From NCBI GenBank assembly GCA_902619615.1, contig CACNFD010000003.1, positions 1 to 64,000 on the forward strand: a stretch of 64,000 bases of DNA, written 5' to 3'. The position numbers and the translations under genes were made by a program. Under the pieces are notes generated by a model. The model saw only the letters and a program-made list of their open reading frames with translations, did no database searches and was not told the origin of the DNA. Below are positions 9,305 to 17,907 of this stretch, piece by piece (the first letter of the stretch is position 1; each line of letters starts with the position of its first letter). This stretch comes from an uncultured SAR116 cluster alpha proteobacterium. GTDB taxonomy: Bacteria; Pseudomonadota; Alphaproteobacteria; Puniceispirillales; Marisalimonadaceae.

Positions 9305-10012
9305 ATGAAAAAAATTATATTAACATATATGTACATTTTGATATCTATTTTTTTAATAGTATCTTCATCTCATTCGCATGAGATTAATAAAGATAAAATC
9401 GAAACAATAATAAAAGATTTTTTAATAAAAAATCCTGCTTTCATTAAATCTACTTTAGATGATTATAAGATATCTCTAGAAAATAAAAAAAAACAAAATG
9501 CCATTAAGCTATTAAAAAATATTGAAAATCCAGGCATTTTTCAAAAACAAGCTGATATTACCATTTATGAATTTTTTGATTATAATTGTGGTTATTGTAA
9601 ATCGGTAGTTAAAACAATTATGAATATATTATCTGAAGATAAAAAAATTAATGTCGTTTTTGTTGAATTTCCAATTTTGTCTCAACAATCATACATTGCT
9701 GCCAAAGCTGCCCTTGCTTCAAAAAAACAAGATCTGTATAATAATTTTCATTTATCATTAATGAAGATAAAAGGTAGAGTTGATGAAGAAAAAGTATTCA
9801 GTACAGCTAAGAAGATAGGTTTAGATATAAATAAACTGAAAATAGACATGAATAATCCAGAAATTGAACAACTATTGATGAAAAATAGAGAAATTGCAAA
9901 ATTACTTAATTTAAATGGTACACCTGCGTTTATAATTGGAGACATTACTTATCCTGGAGCATTAGACTTAGACAATTTAAAAAATATAATAAAACAATTT
10001 CGAGAAAGTTAA
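9305..10012 (+). CDS. DsbA-family periplasmic thiol oxidoreductase
   Basis: Exported thioredoxin-fold protein of 235 residues. A signal peptide (1-24, ending HSHE) precedes a helical spacer, then a DsbA-type domain with active site FDYNCGYCKS (CGYC near residues 95-98) and the cis-proline loop GTPAFIIG. The family forms or isomerises disulfides in exported proteins. The helical N-terminal extension before the thioredoxin domain resembles the Com1/ScsC-like branch rather than classical E. coli DsbA. It follows the M48 protease closely, which suggests a periplasmic protein-quality pair. Oxidase versus isomerase function cannot be decided here. Confidence 0.88.
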   Translation: MKKIILTYMYILISIFLIVSSSHSHEINKDKIETIIKDFLIKNPAFIKSTLDDYKISLENKKKQNAIKLLKNIENPGIFQKQADITIYEFFDYNCGYCKSVVKTIMNILSEDKKINVVFVEFPILSQQSYIAAKAALASKKQDLYNNFHLSLMKIKGRVDEEKVFSTAKKIGLDINKLKIDMNNPEIEQLLMKNREIAKLLNLNGTPAFIIGDITYPGALDLDNLKNIIKQFRES

Positions 10013-10077
10013 CTTGTCTTTCTTATAAGTCTTAAAATTGACAAAAACTAAAACTATTTATTCCTCGGAGAAAAATT

Positions 10078-10518
10078 TTGAGTAAAATAATATATATTAT
10101 AAACGGACCTAACTTAAATTTACTTGGGAAAAGAGAACCTGAAAAATATGGAAATTTTTCTTTAGACAAAATAAAAACATTGTGTATTGAAAAATGCAAA
10201 AATTACAACTTAGGTCTAAATTTTTTTCAATCAAATATTGAAGGTGAATTAATAGGTAATATCCATAAAGCTATCGATGATGGGGATGGCATTATAATTA
10301 ATGCTGGAGCATTGACACACACTTCTATTGGTCTCCTAGATGCTTTGAAAATGTTTAAAGGCCCAAAAATAGAATTACACATAACTAATATTTACGCTCG
10401 TGAAAGTTTTCGCCACAAATCATTTATTTCACCTGTTGTAAATGGAATAATTGCAGGGTTTGGCTTTAATTCTTACCTACACGCTATAGATGCAATAAAA
10501 ATCTTAATAAAAGACTGA
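10078..10518 (+). CDS. aroQ: 3-dehydroquinate dehydratase, type II
   Basis: Third step of the shikimate pathway: dehydration of 3-dehydroquinate to 3-dehydroshikimate in the cytoplasm. Its 146 residues match the type II family. Hallmarks are INGPNLNLLGKREP near the start, INAGALTHTS in the middle and ELHITNIYARESFR with the catalytic region and lid residues. The start codon is TTG at 10078, set by GGAG at 10067-10070 with a spacing of 7. It heads the common alphaproteobacterial order aroQ-accB-accC, with 18 bases to accB. Confidence 0.96.
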   Translation: MSKIIYIINGPNLNLLGKREPEKYGNFSLDKIKTLCIEKCKNYNLGLNFFQSNIEGELIGNIHKAIDDGDGIIINAGALTHTSIGLLDALKMFKGPKIELHITNIYARESFRHKSFISPVVNGIIAGFGFNSYLHAIDAIKILIKD

Positions 10519-10536
10519 ATTAGAAAAGGTAAATTT

Positions 10537-11013
10537 ATGACCAAAAAAAATATCCACAAAGAAAATTTAAGTATAGTCCAAGAATTTGTTGATATGGTTA
10601 ACAAAGATAATTTGTCCGAATTGGAATATGAAGCAAATGATTTTAAGATTAAAATTGTTAAGAATATAAAAGTTTCTTATAATAAATCCCAAGAAACCAT
10701 TGTCAGCTTGCCTGATGCTTCAGAGAATAAAGACGTCTCTAAGAAAATTGAAAAGTTTGAAAAATTTACCAACAAACATCCTGGTGCCTTGAACTCACCA
10801 ATGGTTGGTACAGCATATTCCGCACCTGAACCTGGCAAAGACCCATTTGTTAAATTAAATTCTCAAGTTTCAAAGGGAGATACGATACTCATTATTGAGG
10901 CTATGAAAGTTATGAATACAATAACTGCCCCTAAATCTGGGAAAATAGTATTCATTGGTTTTGAAGATAGTCAGCCTGTAGAATTTGACCAATTACTAGT
11001 TGTAATTGAGTGA
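10537..11013 (+). CDS. accB: Biotin carboxyl carrier protein of acetyl-CoA carboxylase
   Basis: Carries the biotin that shuttles carboxyl groups between biotin carboxylase and carboxyltransferase in the first committed step of fatty acid synthesis. The C-terminal biotinyl domain has the EAMKVMN motif; Lys near residue 124 is the biotinylation site. The N-terminal part is a short AccC-interaction segment joined by a linker. At 158 residues it has the normal size. It lies 7 bases before accC, so the subunits are cotranscribed. Confidence 0.96.
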   Translation: MTKKNIHKENLSIVQEFVDMVNKDNLSELEYEANDFKIKIVKNIKVSYNKSQETIVSLPDASENKDVSKKIEKFEKFTNKHPGALNSPMVGTAYSAPEPGKDPFVKLNSQVSKGDTILIIEAMKVMNTITAPKSGKIVFIGFEDSQPVEFDQLLVVIE

Positions 11014-11020
11014 TTAAATT

Positions 11021-12367
11021 ATGATGTTTAAAAAAATATTAATAGCAAATCGTGGTGATGTGGCATTAAGAGTTTTAAGAGCTTGCAAAGAACTTAATAT
11101 TCAAACAGTTGCTATTCATTCAACTGCTGACAGTGAGGCAATGCACGTTAGATTAGCTGACGAAACTGTATGTATTGGAGGCCCTTCATCATCAGAATCA
11201 TATCTAAACATCCCTGCTATAATAACCGCAGCTCAATTAGTAGGAGCAGATGCTATTCATCCTGGAGTAGGTTTTTTATCAGAAAATGCAGATTTTGCTG
11301 AAATCGTGGAAGCTCATAATATTGTTTTTATTGGACCAAAACCAGAGCATATAAAATGCATGGGTGATAAAATACAAGCAAAAATTACAGCAAAAGAATT
11401 AGGTATCCCTCTTGTTCCAGGCTCAAAAAGTGACGTTGTGGATTTTAAAAATGCATTAATCGAAGCAAAAGAAATCGGCTATCCAGTTTTAATAAAAGCT
11501 GCTTCAGGCGGCGGTGGAAGGGGTATGAAAGTAGCTATGAGTGAGAATGAGCTAGAGTCTGCTTTTACTTCAGCAAAAAGTGAAGCAAAAGCAGCCTTTG
11601 GTGATGATCGTGTTTATATGGAAAGATATCTTAAAAAACCAAGACATATTGAAGTTCAAATTATTGGAGATAAATTTGGTAACACCGTTCATCTTGGTGA
11701 AAGAGAGTGTTCAATACAAAGGCGTCATCAAAAAGTGATTGAAGAAGCACCTTCTCCAGCTATAGACCAAAATACAAGGGATGAGATAGGTAAAATTGCA
11801 TCTATAGCTACAGCAAAAATGGGTTATCTTGGATTGGGTACAATTGAATTCTTGTATGAGGAAGGCCAATTTTTTTTCATTGAGATGAATACCAGACTAC
11901 AGGTTGAACACCCTATTACAGAGGCTATTACTGGAATAGATCTAGTACAGGAACAAATTAAGATTGCCGCTGGTCAACCAATATCTTTTCAGCAAGAAGA
12001 TGTTAAATTTAATGGTCACGCTATTGAATGTAGAATAAATGCAGAGGACCCAAAAACATTTATTCCCTCACCTGGCAAAATTACTCAATTCCACTCACCA
12101 TGTGGGCTAGGAATTAGAATCGAATCTTGTGTGTATTCTGGATATGTGGTTCCTCCATATTACGATAGTTTAATTGCCAAACTAATAGTGCATGCTTCTG
12201 ATAGAGAACTGTGTATTCTTAGACTTAAGCAAGCCTTAAAAGAAATTGTCATTGAACCAATTTCTACAACTATTGATTTGCATAAAGATATATTAGAAAC
12301 TTCTGTGATGAAAGAAGGGTCATATGATATAAGATGGTTAGAAAATAATTTATTAAATTATAATTAA
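11021..12367 (+). CDS. accC: Biotin carboxylase subunit of acetyl-CoA carboxylase
   Basis: ATP-dependent carboxylation of biotin on AccB. The 448-residue protein shows the order expected of the family: preATP-grasp domain (FKKILIANRGDVALRV), ATP-grasp with the glycine-rich loop AASGGGGRGMK, catalytic FFIEMNTRLQVEHPITE, and the C-terminal domain with GHAIECRINAEDP. Two in-frame ATGs open the gene (MMFKKI) and either may be used. The carboxyltransferase genes accA and accD are not in this window. Confidence 0.97.
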   Translation: MMFKKILIANRGDVALRVLRACKELNIQTVAIHSTADSEAMHVRLADETVCIGGPSSSESYLNIPAIITAAQLVGADAIHPGVGFLSENADFAEIVEAHNIVFIGPKPEHIKCMGDKIQAKITAKELGIPLVPGSKSDVVDFKNALIEAKEIGYPVLIKAASGGGGRGMKVAMSENELESAFTSAKSEAKAAFGDDRVYMERYLKKPRHIEVQIIGDKFGNTVHLGERECSIQRRHQKVIEEAPSPAIDQNTRDEIGKIASIATAKMGYLGLGTIEFLYEEGQFFFIEMNTRLQVEHPITEAITGIDLVQEQIKIAAGQPISFQQEDVKFNGHAIECRINAEDPKTFIPSPGKITQFHSPCGLGIRIESCVYSGYVVPPYYDSLIAKLIVHASDRELCILRLKQALKEIVIEPISTTIDLHKDILETSVMKEGSYDIRWLENNLLNYN

Positions 12368-12397
12368 AATATTAATTATTCGATCCAAGATATATAC

Positions 12398-13072
12398 TTG
12401 AGTACTAAAGATAATAAAATAATTACTTCAGACCAGCTTATAAGAGCTTATATGCTTGGTATGTTTCCAATGTCTGAAAGCAGAACAAATAAGAAGTTTT
12501 TTTTTGTTGATCCAGAATTCAGAGCTATTATTCCGATCTTTAATTTTCATGTCTCAAAAAGTCTTTTGCGTCTTGTTAAAAAAAAACCTTTTAAAATTAG
12601 TATTAATAAAGCCTTTCAAGATGTAATTAAATCATGTGCAACTATCAACAGAACTGAAACATGGATAAACAAAGAAATAGAGAGCTTATTTATTTCTCTG
12701 TACAAAATGAAGCAGGCCCATTCAGTAGAATGTTGGCAAAATAACCAATTAGTTGGGGGTATATATGGATTAGCAATAGGAGGAGTTTTTTTTGCAGAGT
12801 CGATGTTTAGCAGTGTTCCAAATGGCAGTAAAATAGCTTTATTAAATCTTGTAGCAAGATTGTGGAAAACGGGTTTTAAAATTTTAGATGTTCAGTTTTT
12901 AAATGATCATTTATTACAATTTGGGGCGCATGAAATTAGTAAGAATGAATTCCAGACTAATCTTCAAGAAGCAATTCAATTAGACGTAGACATTCTTTCT
13001 TTTGGTGGAACAGATGATGATTTTTCTGATTGTTTGTCAACCTTTTTGCAAGCAAGAATGGAAATGTCATAA
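12398..13072 (+). CDS. aat: Leucyl/phenylalanyl-tRNA--protein transferase
   Basis: Transfers Leu or Phe from tRNA to proteins with N-terminal Arg or Lys, making N-degrons for ClpS/ClpAP. The 224 residues show the family pattern: YMLGMFPMSES at the start, FFVDPEFRAIIP, the core ECWQNNQLVGGIYGLAIGG, FFAESMFS and DVQFLNDHLLQFGAHE. The start is probably TTG at 12398; the upstream Shine-Dalgarno match is weak. The last 97 bases overlap the convergent DUF2155 gene. ClpS and ClpA, which act on its products, lie about 7 kb away. Confidence 0.93.
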   Translation: MSTKDNKIITSDQLIRAYMLGMFPMSESRTNKKFFFVDPEFRAIIPIFNFHVSKSLLRLVKKKPFKISINKAFQDVIKSCATINRTETWINKEIESLFISLYKMKQAHSVECWQNNQLVGGIYGLAIGGVFFAESMFSSVPNGSKIALLNLVARLWKTGFKILDVQFLNDHLLQFGAHEISKNEFQTNLQEAIQLDVDILSFGGTDDDFSDCLSTFLQARMEMS

Positions 13073-13407
13073 ACTGAATTCTCCAAAGCATTGAGTGCAG
13101 GACTAGAGGCAAACATCCAACCTTTAAATTTTACCTCTGATAATCTATCTGAGTTGTCTTTAATTTTGATGTATGCCAAAGATTCAGGTTTAAAAATAGG
13201 TTTTGAAAAAACACATCTCTCAACAAAAATATCTAGCACGCCAAATTTGTAAGTTTTTGACACATCAACTTCAAAAGTTTTTATCCTAGCCGTTATTTTA
13301 TCCAGTCCTTGGATTACCAATCTGTTACCTTCAATCCATTGAGAGGCAAATACTATTTTTGAAATTGACAAAAAGATAAGTGCAATAAATAAATGCAAAA
13401 GCTTCAT
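12976..13407 (-). CDS. DUF2155 exported protein
   Basis: A 143-residue exported protein with a signal peptide (1-21, ending SKIVFA). The mature part matches the alphaproteobacterial DUF2155 pattern: an early region around GLDKITARIKTFEV, a pair of cysteines in the mature domain (VERCVF and ILACKK) and a WMFASSPALNALENSVYDI stretch. Function is not established. In related genomes this gene often sits next to accBC-aat, as here. Its 3' end overlaps aat by 97 bases on the opposite strand, so the C-terminal tail is encoded opposite the aat C-terminus. Confidence 0.78.
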   Translation of the reverse strand: MKLLHLFIALIFLSISKIVFASQWIEGNRLVIQGLDKITARIKTFEVDVSKTYKFGVLDIFVERCVFSKPIFKPESLAYIKIKDNSDRLSEVKFKGWMFASSPALNALENSVYDISILACKKVDKQSEKSSSVPPKERMSTSN

Positions 13408-13433
13408 AATAAAAAAACCTAAGTGACTTTTAA

Positions 13434-13880
13434 TTATTTGTTACTGCTTGAAAATACAACTTTCCCTAGCAAATCAGTAAAACTTACCGCATCAGTGGTA
13501 TCGTATATAGTATCATCTGGTCTAAGAAAGGTTTCAGATGAACCAGGAATAATGTCCAAGAAATTACCTCCTAAAAGAGACGAAGATGCAATTCTTGCTT
13601 GTGAGTCATCTGGTATTTTTATTTCATTATTAAGTTTTATGTAAATCTTTGCGTTATAGTCTGCTAGATCAAGATCTAATTTAGTAATCTTTCCAACATT
13701 AATTCCTGAAATTTTTACATCATCACCATTTTTCAAGCCTGCTGAAGATCCAAATATAAGTGATATATTATATCCATTTTTTTGATTGCTATCAATCGAT
13801 TGCATGCCTAATATTAAAAAGAAAATGGCTGTTACTAAAACAACTGCTCCCATCAAAATTTCAACAGAACTGTATCTCAT
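13434..13880 (-). CDS. mlaD: MCE-domain lipid transport protein, MlaD-like
   Basis: A single-pass inner-membrane protein with an MCE domain. One transmembrane helix (about residues 8-27) precedes the MCE fold (GSSAGLKNGDDVKISGINVGKITKLDL, then SLLGGNFLDIIPG). MlaD subunits form hexameric rings that carry phospholipid between the membranes on behalf of an MlaFE ABC transporter. At 148 residues it has MlaD size. No mlaE, mlaF or mlaC gene is nearby, so the transporter must be elsewhere. It lies 26 bases upstream of the DUF2155 gene on the same strand and is divergent from nrdJ. Confidence 0.87.
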   Translation of the reverse strand: MRYSSVEILMGAVVLVTAIFFLILGMQSIDSNQKNGYNISLIFGSSAGLKNGDDVKISGINVGKITKLDLDLADYNAKIYIKLNNEIKIPDDSQARIASSSLLGGNFLDIIPGSSETFLRPDDTIYDTTDAVSFTDLLGKVVFSSSNK

Positions 13881-14052
13881 ATTTATAATTCCTAGTTAAT
13901 CTACTCGATGTTATTATATCCTATTTATAAAAATAATAAATCTGCATTATCAACTTTATTTTTTTTATAACTTTTTAATGCTTAAAAATTTAGTAAAATT
14001 AATGAGTTAAAAAAAAAAATAAAAAAAATTAAATTATGTCCTTTACGAAAGT

Positions 14053-14068
14053 ATACTAAATCATGTAG
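14053..14068 (+). promoter_or_regulatory. Distal NrdR-like box (degenerate)
   Basis: ATACTAAATCATGTAG matches the NrdR consensus acaCwAtATaTwGtgt at 10 of 16 positions. By itself that is weak. It lies exactly 31 bases (15 bases between boxes) upstream of a much better box, and NrdR sites usually come in pairs with 15-16 bases between them. Confidence 0.45.
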
Positions 14069-14083
14069 TTTATATTTTTGTTA

Positions 14084-14099
14084 TCACTATATATTGTGT
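14084..14099 (+). promoter_or_regulatory. Proximal NrdR box
   Basis: TCACTATATATTGTGT matches the NrdR consensus acaCwAtATaTwGtgt at 15 of 16 positions. NrdR is an ATP-cone repressor of ribonucleotide reductase genes. The site abuts a DnaA box and ends 15 bases before a TATAAT -10, so a bound repressor would occlude the -35 region. Confidence 0.75.
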
Positions 14100-14108
14100 T
14101 TATCCACA
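14100..14108 (+). promoter_or_regulatory. DnaA box, perfect consensus (R1 type)
   Basis: TTATCCACA is an exact match to the high-affinity DnaA box. It directly follows the proximal NrdR box and lies between that box and the TATAAT at 14115-14120, a position from which bound DnaA would affect the nrdJ promoter. Confidence 0.65.
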
Positions 14109-14170
14109 AGAAGTTATAATAATCAAAAATCATTTAATAAAAATTAAATTAAGGAAAAACAAGAAGTTAT
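14106..14170 (+). repeat. 12-base direct repeat in the nrdJ leader
   Basis: ACAAGAAGTTAT occurs at 14106-14117 and again at 14159-14170, 53 bases apart. The first copy overlaps the end of a DnaA box and the start of the TATAAT. No known factor is recognised for it. Confidence 0.5.
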
Positions 14171-14208
14171 TTAAATAAAATTGTTCAAATTAACTGCCAA
14201 CCAACAAC

Positions 14209-14217
14209 TTATCCACA
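14209..14217 (+). promoter_or_regulatory. Second DnaA box, perfect consensus
   Basis: A second exact TTATCCACA in the same orientation, 109 bases from the first and 68 bases before the nrdJ start codon. Two perfect copies so close together in an AT-rich genome are unlikely by chance. Confidence 0.6.
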
Positions 14218-14284
14218 GGTGGTTTTTAAAAATGCAGCAATGAATTATAAGTATTGTTTTCTTGATTGTAAAAAAGGAAAAAAG

Positions 14285-17200
14285 ATGAAGTTTGAAAGGC
14301 AATTTACAAAAAAAGGAAGTGATGCATACGCAGGTATGGAATTTAAAACCACTACAAGTGAAATTAGGAATCCTGATGGAACAATAGTATTTAGTGCACC
14401 TGATATTGAAGTGCCCGCAAATTACTCTCAGGTTGCAGCTGATATAATTGCGCAAAAGTATTTTCGAAAAGCTGGAGTTCCAGTATATCTAAAAAAAGTT
14501 AAAGAAGAAAGTGTACCCAATTGGCTATGGCGATCAGAACCAGATAAATCAAAATTAGATAAAATACCAGAAGATCAAAGATACAAAGGTGAAGAATCAG
14601 CCAAGCAAGTTTTCGACAGACTAGCTGGCACATGGACATACTGGGGATGGAAAGGTAATTATTTTACAACTGAAGATGATGCAAAAACTTACTTTGATGA
14701 AATGAGATTCATGCTAGCTGCTCAAATGTGTGCTCCAAATTCACCACAATGGTTCAACACAGGCTTGCATTGGGCTTATGGCATTGATGGTCCAAGTCAA
14801 GGTCATTACTATGTTGACTTCAAAACAAAAAAACTTGTTAAGTCTCAATCTTCATATGAACATCCTCAACCCCACGCCTGTTTTATTCAATCTGTAGCAG
14901 ATGATCTTGTGAATGAAGGTGGAATAATGGATCTTTGGGTTAGAGAGGCTAGGTTATTCAAATACGGATCTGGAACAGGATCCAATTTTTCTAAATTAAG
15001 AGGCAGTACTGAAGGTTTATCAGGTGGTGGAAGATCTTCAGGAATGATGAGTTTTTTAAGAATAGGTGATAGGGCTGCTGGAGCAATCAAATCTGGTGGC
15101 ACTACAAGAAGAGCTGCAAAAATGGTCACAGTTGATATAGACCATCCTGATATAGAAGAGTATATAAACTGGAAAGTCATTGAAGAACAAAAAGTTGCTG
15201 CTCTGGTAGCAGGCTCAAAATTAACCGCAAAAAATTTAAAATCAGTCATGGATGCTTGTAATTTAGATCATTATAATGACGAAGACAGATTAAATCCAAA
15301 AGTTAATAACGAGCTTAAAAAAGCAATATTAAATTGCCGCGCAGTAATGATACCTGAAAATTATATACAAAGAGTAATTCAATTTGCCGGCCAAGGATTT
15401 AAAGAAATTGAATTCCAAACTTACGATACAGATTGGGATAGCGAAGCTTACTTGACTGTATCTGGGCAGAATTCAAATAACTCGGTAAGAGTTAGTAATG
15501 AATTTTTAGAAAAAGTATCTCAAAATGGTAAATGGGATCTAAAAAGGAGAACTGACGGTGGTATTCATAAAACAGTAAATGCAAAAGAATTGTGGTCTAA
15601 GATTTCTGAAGCTGCTTGGGCTTGTGCAGATCCTGGTTTGCAATATGACACTACCATTAACGAATGGCATACTTGCCCTAACGCTGGTAGAATTAATGCG
15701 TCTAACCCTTGTTCTGAATATATGTTTATTGATGACACTGCCTGTAATTTGGCATCAATAAATCTATTACAGTTTAAGAAGGATGACACCTCATTTGATA
15801 TAAAAGCATATGAGTATACAACTAGATTGTGGACATTAACCCTTGAAATTTCTGTAATGATGGCACAATTTCCTTCAAAAGAAATTGCACAGAGATCTTA
15901 TGAATATAGAACACTTGGACTAGGTTACGCAAATATTGGTGGATTATTAATGTCTTGGGGTATCCCTTATGACAGTGACCAAGGAAGATCTATATGCGCC
16001 GCTCTTACATCAATAATGACTGGGATATCATATGCAACATCAGCAGAAATCGCTGGTGAATTAGGACCATTTCCTAAATATAAAGAAAATGAAAATAGCA
16101 TGTTAAAGGTTATAAGGAATCACAAAAGAGCATCAGAAGGTAAAACACGAGGTTATGAAGACCTTTCTATAAATCCGGTTCCTTTGATGTCTGAAGATTG
16201 CCCTGATCAAAACTTAATAACAGCTGCCAAAGATGCATGGGCTAAAGCACTCTCTTTGGGTGAAAAAAATGGCTATAGAAACGCTCAAGCTACAGTAATA
16301 GCCCCAACTGGAACAATTGGATTAGTAATGGATTGTGATACTACTGGTATTGAACCTGATTTCGCAATGGTAAAATTTAAGAAATTAGCGGGTGGTGGAT
16401 ATTTTAAAATTATAAATCGTGTTGTTCCTGAAGCACTTGCTCATTTGGGTTATGATACAGACCAAATTAATGACATGCAAAAATATGCTGTTGGTGCTGG
16501 TAGTCTAAAAGAATGTCAAGCAATAAGCCACAATGCGTTAATTTCAAAAGGTTTTACTAACAGAGAAATAAAATTAATTGAAGACTCTCTAGTGTCAGCT
16601 TTTGATATTAAATTCGTATTCAATCAATTTACCTTAGGAGAAGAATTTTGCAAAAATACATTAGGTATTTCTTCTGAACAATTGAATGATTTTAGTTTCA
16701 ATTTGTTAGAGTTTTTAGGTTTCACCCAAGAAGAAATAGATGTGGCGAATATTCACGTTTGTGGTGCTATGACTCTTGAAGGCGCTCCTCATTTGAATAA
16801 AAAACACCTTGCAGTTTTTGATTGTGCAAACGTTTGTGGTCGAATAGGTAAGAGATTCCTGTCCGTTGAAAGTCATATTAGAATGATGGCAGCAGCACAA
16901 TCTTTTATCTCTGGGGCTATATCTAAAACTATAAACATGCCTAATGATGCTTCTATAGATGATTGTAGTGATGCTTATATGTTGTCATGGAAATTGGGAA
17001 TTAAAGCTAATGCACTGTATAGAGATGGATCTAAATTAAGCCAACCACTAAATTCAGCACTTCTAGATAACGATGACATTGATGAAGACAATACAACGAT
17101 TGAACAAGATATTACAAAACGAACCAATGAAGTTGTTGAAAAAATAGTTGAGAGAGTTGTTAGGGCAGAACGTGAAAAACTACCACACAGAAGGAAAGGA

Positions 17201-17893
17201 TATACACAGAAAGCAATGGTAGGTGGTCACAAAGTATATCTTAGAACTGGTGAATATGAAAATGGGAAATTAGGTGAGATTTTCATTGATATGCATAAAG
17301 AAGGTGCAGCTTTTAGATCTTTGATGAATAACTTTGCTATTGCAGTGTCAATTGGTTTGCAATACGGCGTTCCTTTAGAAGAATTTGTTGAAGCTTATAC
17401 CTTTACACGCTTTGAACCTCAAGGAATGGTAACTGGAAATGATACTATTAAAATGTCAACTTCGATCCTTGATTACATTTTCAGAGAATTGGCTATCTCA
17501 TATTTGGACCGAAACGATCTTGGCCATGTAGGACCAGAAGATCTAGATTCAAGCACTACTGGCTCAGGTGATAACAAAGCGCTATTCTCAGAAAAAGTAG
17601 CTAGTCGAGGCTTTGTAAGAAGAGAATTAAAAGTTGTGTCTGGAGGTTCAAATAACATTTCAGTAATGCCACAAACCACTTCCCTAAAAGATCAAGATGT
17701 AGAATTATCAGATAATAATGATACTACTATTACTATCGATGAAACAAAGGCTCCAAGTCTTTCTCAAGAAATAGAAGCTAAAATAAAAGGATATGAAGGG
17801 GAAGCTTGTGGAGAGTGTGGAAATTTTACTCTAGTAAGAAACGGTACATGTATGAAGTGTAATACATGTGGTGCTACTTCGGGTTGTTCTTAA
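14285..17893 (+). CDS. nrdJ: Adenosylcobalamin-dependent ribonucleoside-diphosphate reductase (class II)
   Basis: Makes deoxyribonucleotides using vitamin B12 as radical source, without needing oxygen. The 1202-residue protein is the long NrdJ form. Visible are [12 protein letters not shown] near the N-terminus, the substrate-site loop [11 protein letters not shown], the cysteine loop SNPCSEYMF near residue 475, and [11 protein letters not shown]. The C-terminus is a zinc-finger-like tail with two CxxC pairs (CGECG and CMKCNTCG) that should relay electrons. I chose ATG 14285 because AGGA lies 6 bases upstream; an in-frame GTG at 14219 lies next to a DnaA box and adds residues unlike the family. 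ridA follows 14 bases later. Confidence 0.96.
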   Translation: MKFERQFTKKGSDAYAGMEFKTTTSEIRNPDGTIVFSAPDIEVPANYSQVAADIIAQKYFRKAGVPVYLKKVKEESVPNWLWRSEPDKSKLDKIPEDQRYKGEESAKQVFDRLAGTWTYWGWKGNYFTTEDDAKTYFDEMRFMLAAQMCAPNSPQWFNTGLHWAYGIDGPSQGHYYVDFKTKKLVKSQSSYEHPQPHACFIQSVADDLVNEGGIMDLWVREARLFKYGSGTGSNFSKLRGSTEGLSGGGRSSGMMSFLRIGDRAAGAIKSGGTTRRAAKMVTVDIDHPDIEEYINWKVIEEQKVAALVAGSKLTAKNLKSVMDACNLDHYNDEDRLNPKVNNELKKAILNCRAVMIPENYIQRVIQFAGQGFKEIEFQTYDTDWDSEAYLTVSGQNSNNSVRVSNEFLEKVSQNGKWDLKRRTDGGIHKTVNAKELWSKISEAAWACADPGLQYDTTINEWHTCPNAGRINASNPCSEYMFIDDTACNLASINLLQFKKDDTSFDIKAYEYTTRLWTLTLEISVMMAQFPSKEIAQRSYEYRTLGLGYANIGGLLMSWGIPYDSDQGRSICAALTSIMTGISYATSAEIAGELGPFPKYKENENSMLKVIRNHKRASEGKTRGYEDLSINPVPLMSEDCPDQNLITAAKDAWAKALSLGEKNGYRNAQATVIAPTGTIGLVMDCDTTGIEPDFAMVKFKKLAGGGYFKIINRVVPEALAHLGYDTDQINDMQKYAVGAGSLKECQAISHNALISKGFTNREIKLIEDSLVSAFDIKFVFNQFTLGEEFCKNTLGISSEQLNDFSFNLLEFLGFTQEEIDVANIHVCGAMTLEGAPHLNKKHLAVFDCANVCGRIGKRFLSVESHIRMMAAAQSFISGAISKTINMPNDASIDDCSDAYMLSWKLGIKANALYRDGSKLSQPLNSALLDNDDIDEDNTTIEQDITKRTNEVVEKIVERVVRAEREKLPHRRKGYTQKAMVGGHKVYLRTGEYENGKLGEIFIDMHKEGAAFRSLMNNFAIAVSIGLQYGVPLEEFVEAYTFTRFEPQGMVTGNDTIKMSTSILDYIFRELAISYLDRNDLGHVGPEDLDSSTTGSGDNKALFSEKVASRGFVRRELKVVSGGSNNISVMPQTTSLKDQDVELSDNNDTTITIDETKAPSLSQEIEAKIKGYEGEACGECGNFTLVRNGTCMKCNTCGATSGCS

Positions 17894-17907
17894 ATTAGGG
17901 GTTTAAA

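Larger units (their letters stand above)
13881..14284 (+). promoter_or_regulatory. nrdJ control region (404 bases, no gene)
   Basis: Divergent intergenic region between mlaD and nrdJ. The left part (13975-14030) is an A/T-only stretch. On the right are two NrdR-like palindromes, two perfect DnaA boxes, a perfect TATAAT at 14115-14120 as the likely -10, and a 12-base direct repeat. The -35 for that -10 would fall inside the proximal NrdR box (TTGTGT at 14094-14099, a short spacing of 15). No B12-box or other sign of a cobalamin riboswitch was seen. Confidence 0.6.

Noticed and set aside
13423-13644. A 73-residue plus-strand frame opposite mlaD
   Set aside because: It lies inside mlaD on the other strand, matches no family and lacks a start signal.
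13960-14220. Chromosomal replication origin
   Set aside because: There are only two perfect DnaA boxes and no origin-linked neighbour gene. Promoter control of nrdJ is the simpler reading, though an origin is not excluded.
13881-14284. Cobalamin riboswitch upstream of the B12-dependent nrdJ
   Set aside because: No B12-box or conserved riboswitch core was seen. The region is dominated by A/T runs, NrdR-like and DnaA boxes instead.
14219-14284. GTG 14219 as nrdJ start
   Set aside because: It lies next to the DnaA box, lacks a proper Shine-Dalgarno and adds 22 atypical residues; ATG 14285 has AGGA 6 bases upstream.
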